Assembly: GCA_019637795.1 (NCBI GenBank)
Contig: JAHBUY010000005.1
Span: 186,001 to 250,000 of the forward strand
Source: a bacterium
GTDB taxonomy: Bacteria > Desulfobacterota > Binatia > HRBIN30 > CADEER01
DNA: 64,000 nt
Direction of reading: 5' to 3'
Positions 28,108 to 38,675 of the stretch are shown piece by piece. The translations under genes were made by a program, and so were the position numbers. The notes beneath the pieces are model-generated. The model worked only from the letters and a program-made list of their open reading frames with translations. It searched no databases and had not been told where the DNA came from. The stretch's first letter is position 1, and each line of letters begins with the position of its first letter.

Positions 28108-28340
28108 TGCAACGACGGACGACGGGAAGCTGATGGCCCTCGTCCGCCAGCCCGCGGCTCGTTGACGCGTCGTCCGCGGTCCCTCGTCGCTCCGGCTTCC
28201 CCTGATACCGACCGGCGCGTTCTCACCGTCGATACCGCCAAGTCCGCTTCGCGCGCGAGGAGGCGCTGGCGAATCCAGTCAAGGACGGCGCGGTCGTCGC
28301 GGATCGCGATCGCCGCGCCGCGCCGGTGGCGGCTTGTGCC

Positions 28341-30233
28341 ATGCACCGCCAACCAGTAGAGCCGCGTCGGATGCTGCGCGGGCTCGCGATCGCGATACTG
28401 AGCACGGCGTACCTGCTCGCGGTGGCGGGCGAGATCCCGGTCTACGAGGAGACCAACCTCGCCATGCTCCTGGCGCGCGACGGGCTCGCCTCGGGGCGCT
28501 TCGAGGGCAACGCGACGACCTTCGCGGGCCTGCGCACGGGGACCCTGATGATCCGCTGCTTCGCCGCCGTGCTCGCGAGCGGCCTGGGCATGGTCGCCCT
28601 GCAGATGATCGTCGCCATGGCCTGGGGCGTGAGCATGGCCGTCTTCGATCGCGGCGTCCGCCGATGGTTCGGCGCCGACGTCGGCTGGACACCGGTTGGC
28701 ATTCTCCTGCCGTTGCTGGTCGTCGCCGCCGCGTTTCCGCTGGCGGACACGGGGTACCTCGGAGCGCCGGTGCTGGTGGCGTCGACCCTCACCCTGCTCC
28801 AGGTGGCGGCGGGGGGCTCGTCGCTCGCCGCCGCGGCCTGCGGCGCCTCGCTCGCGCTCGCGGCGGAGATGCACCCCGTGCTGCTGCTCGGCGTGCCGGT
28901 CTTCCTGGTGACGACCTGGATGTCGTGCCCGCGGCCGTTTCGCGCCCTGTCGGCGGGGGTGGCGAGCGGCGTCGCCATGGCGCTGGCGGCCTCGTTTCAC
29001 ACCTGGATCGACAACGCGCGGGCGCTGCTGATGACGCCGTGGACGGTGCCGCTGATCGCCGGCGCGGCGGGCTGCGGGCTCGCGATCGCGACCTGGGGAC
29101 GACGGCGCTGGCTGGCGCTGGCCGTCGAGCGGCGGCTGGTGCTGCTCCTCGTCGGCACGGTCGCCTTCAACGCGGCGGCGATCATCGCCGCCTCGGCGGC
29201 GGCGCGTTCGCTGCTCCTCCGGCCCCACTACGTCCTGTTCTCGCTTCCCGCCCTGGCCATCCTGGCCGCGCTCGCGCTGCGCCGCTGGCGGGCGCGCGGC
29301 GGGGTCGGCCGCTTCGCCGCGCCGGCGCTGCCGCTGGCGCTGCTCGCAATCGAGCTCGGCGTCGGCATCGGCTGGCGGCTCGGCGTCGCGACCGGGACCC
29401 CGGCCGCGCCCACCTACCGCATGCGCGAGGCGGAGACGTTGGCGCGGCACTTCTGGAGCGCGGGATACGTCTTTCCCGACGTGCAGCGCCATCTCCGCGG
29501 CCCGCAGGGCCTCGAGCTGATGGGGGCGATCTCGGCATTCGCCCCGAGCGCCGACGCCGCCCCCGAGCGGCCGATGCCCGACCTGCGGGTCCTCGCCTTC
29601 TCCCAGTCCAACCGGCCCGACGGGCCGCTGCCGGCGGGCGGAACCGAGCTCGACCTCGGGCGCGGCCGGCGCGCCTGGATCCTGCCGCTCGACGGCTGGG
29701 TCCGCCTGGCGCCGTCGCGCGTCTGCCTCGAGCCGCTGGCGGCGACGGGCGTCCCCGACTGCATCGACATCGACTCGGACGCCATCGCCTATACCGGGCG
29801 CTACCGGGATCTCTACCAGCGCATCTTTCCCGCTTTCCAAGCCGCGCTGGCGCGGCAGGAACCGGCGGTGGCCCGCGACCGCCGCTTCGCCTGGGAGCTG
29901 CCGATCGAGATCACCGGCAGCGATCGCGAGCGCCACGTCGACATCGTCGGGCTCATCGGCGTCGCGCCGTGGCGGATCGTGCGCGTCGACGGCGTCGACT
30001 ACCGGGGCGCGCTGCCGGCGCGCCACGTCGTCCTCGAGCGGGGCGGAGCGCGCTCGGGGCGGCTCGTCCTGGCCGCGGACCCCTCGCCGATGGCGCTGAA
30101 GAACTACCCGCCCGACTTCATCGAGACGCGCCCCGACGAGGGCGCGCTGCGCGCCAGCCTGCGCCGCCTGCCGCCGCTGGGCCGCCGGATCTGCGAGTCC
30201 GTCGGCACCTGCCCCGAGCCCGTGGCGGACTGA
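28341..30233 (+). CDS. Large integral membrane protein of unknown function
   Basis: A 630-residue protein. The first ~330 residues hold about nine to ten hydrophobic helices; the last ~300 are soluble, probably periplasmic. The early loop after the first helix (EIPVYEETNLAMLLARDG) recalls the acidic loop of GT-C glycosyltransferases, but no signature is convincing. Neighbours (polysaccharide deacetylase, membrane glycosyltransferase, sulfotransferase) suggest an envelope role. ATG 28371 is an alternative start. The 233-bp gap upstream contains nothing recognisable. Confidence 0.6.
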   Translation: MHRQPVEPRRMLRGLAIAILSTAYLLAVAGEIPVYEETNLAMLLARDGLASGRFEGNATTFAGLRTGTLMIRCFAAVLASGLGMVALQMIVAMAWGVSMAVFDRGVRRWFGADVGWTPVGILLPLLVVAAAFPLADTGYLGAPVLVASTLTLLQVAAGGSSLAAAACGASLALAAEMHPVLLLGVPVFLVTTWMSCPRPFRALSAGVASGVAMALAASFHTWIDNARALLMTPWTVPLIAGAAGCGLAIATWGRRRWLALAVERRLVLLLVGTVAFNAAAIIAASAAARSLLLRPHYVLFSLPALAILAALALRRWRARGGVGRFAAPALPLALLAIELGVGIGWRLGVATGTPAAPTYRMREAETLARHFWSAGYVFPDVQRHLRGPQGLELMGAISAFAPSADAAPERPMPDLRVLAFSQSNRPDGPLPAGGTELDLGRGRRAWILPLDGWVRLAPSRVCLEPLAATGVPDCIDIDSDAIAYTGRYRDLYQRIFPAFQAALARQEPAVARDRRFAWELPIEITGSDRERHVDIVGLIGVAPWRIVRVDGVDYRGALPARHVVLERGGARSGRLVLAADPSPMALKNYPPDFIETRPDEGALRASLRRLPPLGRRICESVGTCPEPVAD

Positions 30234-30278
30234 GCGGGCGGCGATGCCGCCGCCGGCGCGCTCGGTGTCGCCGCGGCG

Positions 30279-30974
30279 TCAGGCGAGCCCGAGCACGGCG
30301 GAGGCGCGCTCGGCGCGCAGGCCGCGCGCCCGCAGTCGCTCCAGGACATCGGGCAACACCTCGAGGATGCGGCTGCCGGGGCGACGCATCGTCGCGCTCT
30401 CGTGGAACACCAGGATGGTCCCGGCGGGCGCCTGCGACAGGCGCTCGATCTGGCGCGCCGCCGGCGCCAGCGGGTCGATGAAATAGCGCCCGACGTTGCC
30501 GAACACGGTGGCGAGGCCGAGCGCCGTGGCATGGACGACCTCGGGCCCGAGCTGGACGTAATGCGGCCGGTACAGGCGCACGCGGGAGTCGACCAGCTCT
30601 TCCAGCACCTGCTTCGCGGTCGACAGCTCCCCGTAGGTCAGTTTGCCGAGCAGGCGCGTCGCCAGCGTCGGCTGGTAGTCGTCGGGCGCGTGCACGCCCA
30701 CCTCGTGCCCGCCCTCGCGGATGCCGTCCCGCAGCGCCTGGAAATACTCCGGCGATGCGGCCCGGAGGGCGCGCGCCCGGTCGGAGAGCCAGAAGAACGA
30801 GGCGCGGGCGCCGCGGCGGTTGAGCAGGGTGACCAACGCCAGCGAGTGTTCCAGGCAGGGGCCGTCGTCGATGGTGATGGCCACGGCGTCGCCGTCGCGC
30901 GGCCCGCGAAAGCGCGCCTGCTCGACCCACGTCCACACGTGCAACCCGTGCCGCAGCGTCCCGGCCCACCCCAT
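30279..30974 (-). CDS. Polysaccharide deacetylase (NodB-homology) protein
   Basis: A 231-residue carbohydrate esterase family 4 protein. The catalytic and metal motifs are visible: AITIDDGPC (the usual TxDDGP), GGHEVGVHAPDD (HxxxH), RLYRPHY and a late HES motif (LVFHESATM). It removes N-acetyl groups from envelope or exopolysaccharide sugars. The ATG at 30974 follows a GAGAGGGG site. No signal peptide is obvious, so it may act in the cytoplasm or be a short variant. Confidence 0.85.
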   Translation of the reverse strand: MGWAGTLRHGLHVWTWVEQARFRGPRDGDAVAITIDDGPCLEHSLALVTLLNRRGARASFFWLSDRARALRAASPEYFQALRDGIREGGHEVGVHAPDDYQPTLATRLLGKLTYGELSTAKQVLEELVDSRVRLYRPHYVQLGPEVVHATALGLATVFGNVGRYFIDPLAPAARQIERLSQAPAGTILVFHESATMRRPGSRILEVLPDVLERLRARGLRAERASAVLGLA

Positions 30975-31139
30975 CGCGTGCCCCTCTCGTCCGTCAGCGG
31001 ATTCCCGACCGGCGCCCGACCCCCGTCGCGGCTGGCCGACCGCCGCAGCCGAGGGTGAGCGGGGACGATCGCCGCCGGGCGCCATGACCGTGGGGACGCG
31101 AGTAGCACCACCGAACGTCCTGGGCTACACGAGGAGGTC

Positions 31140-32669
31140 ATGGACCCCGACGCGCCGCGTCCCCGCTCGCAACACCCGCTGGTCCTGCTCGCGCTCTGGA
31201 TCGGCGCGGCATGGCTCTCCTGGGAGCTGGTCGCGGCGCGGGTCACGTGGTGGTTGATCGGCATCGACCCGGCGCGCCTGTCGTACGCCGGGGTGGCGCT
31301 CACCGCCGCCGTCCTCGGCGCCGCGGCCATTCTCACCTACCGCGCCATCTCCCGGGCGCTCCTGGCGCGCAGGCTGCGCGGCCTCGCGGCGGCGGAGCGG
31401 CAGGCGGCGCTCGAACGCCGCCAGTTCCTGGCGCGCGGCGTCGCCGGCACGGCGGCGATCGTCGGCGCGGCGGCGGTCGGCGGGCTCGGGGTCGCGCGTC
31501 CGTACCGGCGCTGGCGGCAGCCGATCGAGGAGATCTTCCGCCCCGAGGTCGAGAAGACGGCGCCGCGCGTGCTGCCGGCGTGGCAGGGGGCGCGCGTCCG
31601 CGCCTATCGCCCGCTCGGTCGGACCGGCGCGACCGTCTCGGACATCGCGCTCGGCACCGGCGCGATCGAGGGCGAGAACGGCGAGGCGATCGCGCGCGAC
31701 GCGATCGAGCGCGGGGTCACCTACTTCGACACCGCGCCCGACTATTCGGGCGCCGGATCCGAGGAGGCGATGGGCCGCGCCATGAAGGGCCATCGCGACC
31801 GCATGTTCGTCGCCACCAAGTTCTGCACCCCGGACGGCCACCTCCCCGCCGGCAGCCCGGTGTCGGCGTACATGGAGGCGATCGAGGGCAGCCTGCGGCG
31901 CCTGCAGACCGACCACGTCGACCTCGTCCACATCCATGCCTGCGACGAGGTCGAGCGCCTGCTCGACCCCAACGCCCACGAGGCCTTCGACCGCCTGAAG
32001 GAACAGGGCAAGGTCCGCTTCCTCGGCGTCTCGACCCATACCCCCGACCTCGAGAAGGTGGCGCGGGCGGCGCTGGCGTCGCAGCGCTTCGACGTCATGA
32101 TGCTCGCCTATCATCACGGCATCTGGGCCAACCTCGACGCGATCATCCACGACGCGGCGGCGCAGGGCGTGGGCATCGTGGCGATGAAGACCCTGAAGGG
32201 CGCGCGGCACCAGAACCTCGCCGCGTTCCGCGCCGACGCCGCCTCGTACGCCCAGGCGGCGTTCCGCTGGGTGCTCTCCAACCCCGACGTCAGTTGCCTC
32301 GTCGTGTCCTTCTTCAAGCCCGAGCACGTCGACGAATACCTCTACGCGTCGGGCGGCCGGCTCGACGGGCACGACCTCGCCGTCCTCGGCCGCTACGACC
32401 AGCGGATCGCCGGCACCTACTGCCACCCGCACTGCGGCCAGTGCCTCGACGCCTGTCCCGAGCGGATCGCGATCAACGACGTGCTGCGCTACCGCATGTA
32501 CTTCGAAGACTACGGACGCGAGAAGGAGGGCATGCGCCGCTATGCCGCCCTCGCCCGTCAGGCCGACCGCTGCGTCACCTGCCCCGCCCCGTGCGAAGCG
32601 CGCTGCCCGGTCGAGATCCCGATCCGCGCCCGCCTGCTCGAAGCGGATCGCCTGCTGCGCCTGACGTAG
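31140..32669 (+). CDS. Membrane-tethered aldo/keto reductase with 4Fe-4S domain
   Basis: A 509-residue protein in four parts: two N-terminal helices (15-65), a RRQFL segment followed by a hydrophobic stretch (92-116; it resembles an incomplete Tat signal), an aldo/keto reductase barrel (GRTGATVSDIALGTGAI, YFDTAPDYSGAGSEEAMGRAM, HIHACDEV) and a C-terminal ferredoxin-like domain with CHPHCGQCLDACP and CVTCPAPCEARCP. Such Fe-S AKRs are often called 'CPR type'. The added membrane part suggests reduction of a membrane-associated substrate with electrons from the Fe-S clusters. Confidence 0.85.
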   Translation: MDPDAPRPRSQHPLVLLALWIGAAWLSWELVAARVTWWLIGIDPARLSYAGVALTAAVLGAAAILTYRAISRALLARRLRGLAAAERQAALERRQFLARGVAGTAAIVGAAAVGGLGVARPYRRWRQPIEEIFRPEVEKTAPRVLPAWQGARVRAYRPLGRTGATVSDIALGTGAIEGENGEAIARDAIERGVTYFDTAPDYSGAGSEEAMGRAMKGHRDRMFVATKFCTPDGHLPAGSPVSAYMEAIEGSLRRLQTDHVDLVHIHACDEVERLLDPNAHEAFDRLKEQGKVRFLGVSTHTPDLEKVARAALASQRFDVMMLAYHHGIWANLDAIIHDAAAQGVGIVAMKTLKGARHQNLAAFRADAASYAQAAFRWVLSNPDVSCLVVSFFKPEHVDEYLYASGGRLDGHDLAVLGRYDQRIAGTYCHPHCGQCLDACPERIAINDVLRYRMYFEDYGREKEGMRRYAALARQADRCVTCPAPCEARCPVEIPIRARLLEADRLLRLT

Positions 32670-32800
32670 CTGGACCAGCCGCCGGCGGATCCGACGCCCG
32701 GCCGGCGCTGGCGCGCGCAGCGCGCGCGACGTCGCGGCGGGTGGCGGCGCGCGTTGACGCTCGCGCGTCGGCGCCGGTAAGGGTCTTCCACCCGCCCGCC

Positions 32801-34519
32801 ATGGCTGCGCGCACGCAGAAACGTCCCCCACCGCGGCGCGGAGCCCCTGTGTCCGCACGCCCGCAACCGCCGCCGCCTTCCGGTCGATCCGCGGCCTGGC
32901 CGCTCCTTCCCCTCGCCGTCGCGGTCGTCGTCTTCGCCTGCTTCGCGCCGGCGCTCGGCCACGACTTCGTGGTCTGGGACGACGAGCTCAACTTCACCCT
33001 GAACGCCTACTACCGCGGGCTCTCCTGGGCGCACCTGCGCTGGATGGCGACCACCTTCCACATGGGGCACTACCAGCCGCTGACCTGGGTGACGCTCGGC
33101 CTCGACTATCTCCTCTGGGGCATGGACGCGCGCGGCTACCATCTGACCAACGTCCTGCTGCACACGGCGAATGCCGTCCTCTTCTACTGGATCTGCCTGC
33201 GCCTGCTGCGGCTGGCGCACGGCTCGCGCGGCGCGCCCGCGCCGGACGGGGCGCGGCTGCGCTGGACGGCGGCGGCGGCGGCGCTGTTCTTCGCCATCCA
33301 CCCCCTGCGCGTCGAGTCGGTGGCATGGGTGTCGGAGCGGCGCGACGTGCTCTCGGGTCTCTTCTACCTGAGCGCGATTCTCGCCTACCTGCGCATGCAG
33401 GCGGCACCGCGGCCGTCGCCGGTGCGCCGGCGCTGGCACGCGGCGTCGGTGGGCCTGCTCGTCCTCTCGCTCAGCGCCAAGGCGTGGGGCATGACGCTGC
33501 CCGTGGTGCTGCTCGCGCTCGATGCGTATCCGCTGCGGCGGCCGGCGCCCGGCGAGACGCGCGCCGCGCTGCTGGCCGAGAAGCTGCCCTGGCTCGCCGC
33601 CGCCGCCATCGCCGCCGTGCTCGCCTTCCTGGCGCAGCGCCAGGGCGCGGAGATGCTCAGTCTCGAGCAGCACGGCATCGCGGCGCGCGCGGCGCAGGCC
33701 GCGTGGGGCCTCTGCTTCTACCTCGGCAAGACGCTGCTGCCGATCCAGCTCTCACCCGTCTATCCCCTCGATCCGCACCTCGACGCCGCGCGCCCGGCGT
33801 ACCTCGCCGCGGCGGCCGTCGTCCTGGCGATCACCGCCGCCGCCATCGCCGGCTGGCGGCGCTGGCCGTGGCTCGCGGTGAGCTGGTTGTGCTTCGCGGC
33901 GGTCGTGTCCCCGGTGCTCGGCGTGGCGCAGACCGGACCGCAGGCGGCGGCCGATCGCTACACCTATCTCTCCTGCCTGCCGTTCGCGCTGCTCGCCGCG
34001 GCCGCGCTGGGCCGCCTCGCGGAGCGGCAGGCGCGGCTGGCGGCCGCGGCGGCGATGGCGGCCCTGATCGTTCTCGCCGCGCTCACCGCGCGCCAGGTGC
34101 GGATCTGGAGCGACTCGATCGCGCTGTGGAACCACGCCCTCGCGCTCGATGCCGAGAACGCGATCGCCCACGTCAACCGCGGCACCGCCTGGGAGGCGAA
34201 GGGCGATCTCGATCGCGCCGCCGCCGACTACGCCGCGGCCATCGACCGCGATCCGCGCTATGCCGACGCCTACTTCGGCCGCGGCAACGTGCAGCGGACG
34301 CGCGGCGACCTCGACGGCGCGTTCGCCGATTACGACGCCTTCGTGCGCCTGCGTCCCCACGATCCCAAGGGCTACGCCAATCGCGGCGGCGTTCGCCATC
34401 TCCAGGGCGACCTCGAGGGCGCCGCCGCGGACTATCGGCGCGCCCTCGACCTGGCGCCGTGGGACTGGGCCTTTCGCGACACGGTGACCGGCAATCTGGC
34501 GCAGCTCGGCGGCCACTGA
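32801..34519 (+). CDS. GT-C-type membrane glycosyltransferase with C-terminal TPRs
   Basis: A 572-residue protein. A proline-rich cytoplasmic start is followed by about ten helices; the first external loop holds the acidic FVVWDDELNF motif seen in PMT/TMTC-like GT-C enzymes, then HLTNVLLHTANAVLFYW and HPLRVESVAWVSERRDVLSGLF. The last ~130 residues are three to four tetratricopeptide repeats (HVNRGTAWEAKGDLDRAAADY and following). This TMTC-like layout is common in bacteria; it probably transfers a lipid-linked sugar to an exported protein or glycan. Confidence 0.8.
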   Translation: MAARTQKRPPPRRGAPVSARPQPPPPSGRSAAWPLLPLAVAVVVFACFAPALGHDFVVWDDELNFTLNAYYRGLSWAHLRWMATTFHMGHYQPLTWVTLGLDYLLWGMDARGYHLTNVLLHTANAVLFYWICLRLLRLAHGSRGAPAPDGARLRWTAAAAALFFAIHPLRVESVAWVSERRDVLSGLFYLSAILAYLRMQAAPRPSPVRRRWHAASVGLLVLSLSAKAWGMTLPVVLLALDAYPLRRPAPGETRAALLAEKLPWLAAAAIAAVLAFLAQRQGAEMLSLEQHGIAARAAQAAWGLCFYLGKTLLPIQLSPVYPLDPHLDAARPAYLAAAAVVLAITAAAIAGWRRWPWLAVSWLCFAAVVSPVLGVAQTGPQAAADRYTYLSCLPFALLAAAALGRLAERQARLAAAAAMAALIVLAALTARQVRIWSDSIALWNHALALDAENAIAHVNRGTAWEAKGDLDRAAADYAAAIDRDPRYADAYFGRGNVQRTRGDLDGAFADYDAFVRLRPHDPKGYANRGGVRHLQGDLEGAAADYRRALDLAPWDWAFRDTVTGNLAQLGGH

Positions 34520-34584
34520 CGCCACGGAACATCGCGCGGCGGCGCGCCGGCCACCAGCCCGGCGCGCGCAGCCCGACCCAGGGT

Positions 34585-34610
34585 CCTAGCGCGGAGGCGC
34601 AGAGACGCGG
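34585..34610. repeat. Fragment of the CGGAGGC-GAGACGCGG repeat at a stop codon
   Basis: CCTAGCGCGGAGGCGCAGAG followed by ACGCGG matches the core of the MITE-like element (ACGGAGGCACGGAGACGCGG). It supplies the TAG stop and the last residues (RVSAPPR) of the minus-strand gene 34586-35797. Confidence 0.5.
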
Positions 34611-35797
34611 CGCGCGGAACGATACGCGCGCACCGACTGCGCGGCGTGGCGCATCCACCGCAGGCCGGCGCGCACCAGCAGCAGGGCGACCATCCACGTC
34701 CAGGCCCAGGTGACGGCGTTGAGGCGCTCGAGCTCGTTGACGTTGGCGTGGTAGGTCAGCACCGGCATCAGCAACGAGGCGATGCCGGCCCACGGCTCGA
34801 CCATCAGCGCCAGGATCAGACAGGTGAAGTAGCCGACGTGCGCGCCGACCTCCTTCCACCAGGCGTCGCACTCGGGGATGCCGTGATTCGGGTAGAGCGT
34901 CTGCGGCGGTTGCGCCATCCCGATGCACAGCGCCGTGCGCGCCGTGTATTCGGGATGGGCGAGCAGGAAGCGCTGATACACCGGGTAGAAGGGACCTTCG
35001 ATGTAGTCGACCAGCGCCTCGGCGTCATTCCGCATCTCGGCGCGGTTGGGGTACATGACGTTGGCCCACCGTTCCGGCAACGGCCACGGCATGCCGCGCT
35101 GCTGCATCCAGGACAACAGCGCGGGCACCTGGCCGACCCGGAAGGCGGCCAGATTGGCGGCCTGCTCGCGCTCGTGTTCGGGATAGTGGTGCTGCTGCAC
35201 GATGGGCGCCGCCGCGAGCAGGAACGCGACCGGCAGCATCCACAGCAGCGACCTGCGCCACGCCACGGCCGCCACCGCGGCCGGTAGCACCAGCGGCGCG
35301 GTCGCCACCCGCGTCGTCGCCAGCACCGCCGCCGCCAGCCAGAGCAGTCGCCGGCGCCAGTTGTCACGGTCGCGCAACTCGACGGTCTCCGCCGCCAGCC
35401 AGGCCAGGCCGCTGATCGCCAAGGGCTCGCTGAGCACGGTGAAGTTCCACGAACGCACCAGATCGGTTCCCGAGATGGTCAGCGCCGCCGCCACTCCCAG
35501 CGGTCCGGCGCTCACCCAGCCGAGGCGTGCCCAACAGAGCACCGACAGCGTGTGCAGCGCATAGACGGCGTAGGGCGTGATCCCCACCGTCTTCCAGAAG
35601 AGCACCGTCGGCCAGGGGCGCAGGAAGGACCAGGCGCCCGGGCCGGCGTAGAACCAACTGTCGGTCCACTGCTCGGGGTTCTGGCTCGGCGGCCACGCCC
35701 ACAGCCACCATCCCACCACGCCGGCGCAGGTGAGAACCCGCACCAGCGCGCGGATCGTCGCCGCCGAAGCGGCGAGACGGTTCGCGAGCCCGCTCAT
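34586..35797 (-). CDS. Integral membrane protein linked to a sulfotransferase
   Basis: A 403-residue protein with about nine helices and a large loop (PEQWTDSWFYAGPG, and VPALLSWMQQRGMPWPLPERW in the middle). No family is certain; the arrangement is like that of membrane glycosyltransferase-like proteins. Its ATG overlaps the stop of the sulfotransferase gene (TGATG), so the two are made together. Its C-terminus is encoded by repeat DNA and may have been altered by the insertion. Confidence 0.6.
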   Translation of the reverse strand: MSGLANRLAASAATIRALVRVLTCAGVVGWWLWAWPPSQNPEQWTDSWFYAGPGAWSFLRPWPTVLFWKTVGITPYAVYALHTLSVLCWARLGWVSAGPLGVAAALTISGTDLVRSWNFTVLSEPLAISGLAWLAAETVELRDRDNWRRRLLWLAAAVLATTRVATAPLVLPAAVAAVAWRRSLLWMLPVAFLLAAAPIVQQHHYPEHEREQAANLAAFRVGQVPALLSWMQQRGMPWPLPERWANVMYPNRAEMRNDAEALVDYIEGPFYPVYQRFLLAHPEYTARTALCIGMAQPPQTLYPNHGIPECDAWWKEVGAHVGYFTCLILALMVEPWAGIASLLMPVLTYHANVNELERLNAVTWAWTWMVALLLVRAGLRWMRHAAQSVRAYRSARRVSAPPR

Positions 35798-36651
35798 CAC
35801 CGCCAGTCGACGCCGAAGCGCTCGCGCGCCGCCCGCAGGTCGTCGGCGAACAGCGCCTCCAGGTACTGCTTGTGGTCGGCGGGGATGCGGGTGGTGGCGG
35901 TCGGGTTCACCGGGTTCTTGGCGTCCGGGTCGATGTAGCGGCGGTCGGCGCGGACGCCGAGGAAGCGCATGACGTCGAGCAGCATCGCCTCGGGACGGGA
36001 GGCGATCTGGTCGAAGATGCCGACGAACAGGTGCCCCGGCTGCAGGCGCGATCCCCAGACATCCGCCAGCTCGGCGTAGCGGGCGCAGTGCCGCTGGTAG
36101 GGATCGGCGAAGAAGCGGCGGAATTCGTCGGCGGAGACGTCCTCGAACCGACGCTTGCGGTTGCGCACCAGGTCCTTCTTGGCGTGCGACCAGGCGCGAT
36201 CGACGGGGTGTCGGATCATCAGGATGGCGCGGATGTCCGGCTTGAGGGCGACGAGGTCGTCGATGACCGCCGGGGCCATCGCCGCGTAGCTGGCCGTCGC
36301 CTCGCCGCGAACGATCGGCCGGTAGAGCTCGCCGTGCCGGCGCAGGCAGATGGCGTTCTTGGCGGCGACGCGCCACAGCGGGTCGCGGAAGAAGCGCAGG
36401 TAGTAGTCGAGCTGGTCGGAGACGAAGCGCTTCGCATCGCGACGCTCGAGGCTGGAGAAGAAGTAGAGCTCCTTGGGCTCGGACAGGAAGATCTGCGGAT
36501 GGAAGCGCAGATGCGCATGCAACCAGGTGGTGCCGGTGCGTTGCGGCCCGAGGATGAGAAAATCCGGGAAACGCGTGAGATCCTCGTCTCCCCGCGCCCG
36601 CACGTAGCGCAGACGCGCTCGCACCGCCTCGCTCACCACGACGGCGCACAT
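35797..36651 (-). CDS. PAPS-dependent sulfotransferase
   Basis: A 284-residue sulfotransferase. The 5'-phosphosulfate loop is FLILGPQRTGTTWLHAHL (residues 31-48) and the 3'-phosphate motif is MIRHPVDRAWSHAKKD. It moves a sulfate group from PAPS to a hydroxyl of a glycan or lipid. It is coupled to a membrane protein and near glycan genes, so sulfation of an envelope sugar is likely. No PAPS-synthesis gene is in the window. Confidence 0.88.
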   Translation of the reverse strand: MCAVVVSEAVRARLRYVRARGDEDLTRFPDFLILGPQRTGTTWLHAHLRFHPQIFLSEPKELYFFSSLERRDAKRFVSDQLDYYLRFFRDPLWRVAAKNAICLRRHGELYRPIVRGEATASYAAMAPAVIDDLVALKPDIRAILMIRHPVDRAWSHAKKDLVRNRKRRFEDVSADEFRRFFADPYQRHCARYAELADVWGSRLQPGHLFVGIFDQIASRPEAMLLDVMRFLGVRADRRYIDPDAKNPVNPTATTRIPADHKQYLEALFADDLRAARERFGVDWR

Positions 36652-36830
36652 CTAGGACAGCCAGCGGGCAAAGGACAGCCAGGAGACTCCTTTCCAGGAC
36701 CTTCCCACCGCCGGGAATCCCGCCTGGGCGACCCGTGCTTCCCGTACCAGCGATGGGAACGAGGCCCGGTCGGAGGTTGTGCTGCGTCACGGCTCGTGCC
36801 ACGGCATGCATGTTGTATTTGGGAAGACGC

Positions 36831-37261
36831 ATGGGCGACCGAGCGCAGCGAGTCAGCGACGTGATGACCACGGAGGTGGTGACCCTCGATGCCGGGGATC
36901 ACCTCGATCTGGCCAGCGACATCATGACCCTGGGCCGCATCCGCCACATGCCGGTGGTGCGCGACGGCAAGCTGGTCGGCATCCTGTCGCAGCGCGATCT
37001 GTTCCGCGGCGCGGTCTCGTCGGCCCTGCAGTTCCGGCCCGCCGCGGAGCGGGAGTGGCTGGCCAAGATCCGGGTCGCCGAGGTGATGACCGCTGACGTC
37101 GTCACCGCCGAGGCCGACTGGCCGGTGCGACACGCCGTCGAGGTGATGCTGGAAGGGCGCTTCGGCTGTCTGCCGGTGGTCGACGCCGAGGACCGGCTGG
37201 TCGGCCTGCTGAGCGAATCGGACTGCCTGCGGCTGCTGGCGAGCTACCTCGCGGAGGGAGC

Positions 37262-37265
<4 letters not shown>
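36831..37265 (+). CDS. Tandem CBS-domain protein
   Basis: A 144-residue protein made of two CBS domains (VSDVMTTEVVTL...RIRHMPVVRDGKLVGILSQRDL and VAEVMTADVVTAE...GRFGCLPVVDAEDRLVGLLSESD). CBS pairs bind adenine nucleotides and sense energy state. The start follows a GGGAAG site. It overlaps the response-regulator gene by ATGA, so it may modulate that regulator. Confidence 0.9.
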
Positions 37266-38659
<1,394 letters not shown>

Positions 38660-38675
38660 GCGCCCGCCGCGCCGC

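Noticed and set aside
28223..28405. Short minus-strand frame before the large membrane protein
   Set aside because: Only 60 residues with no signature; more likely chance openness in a GC-rich gap.
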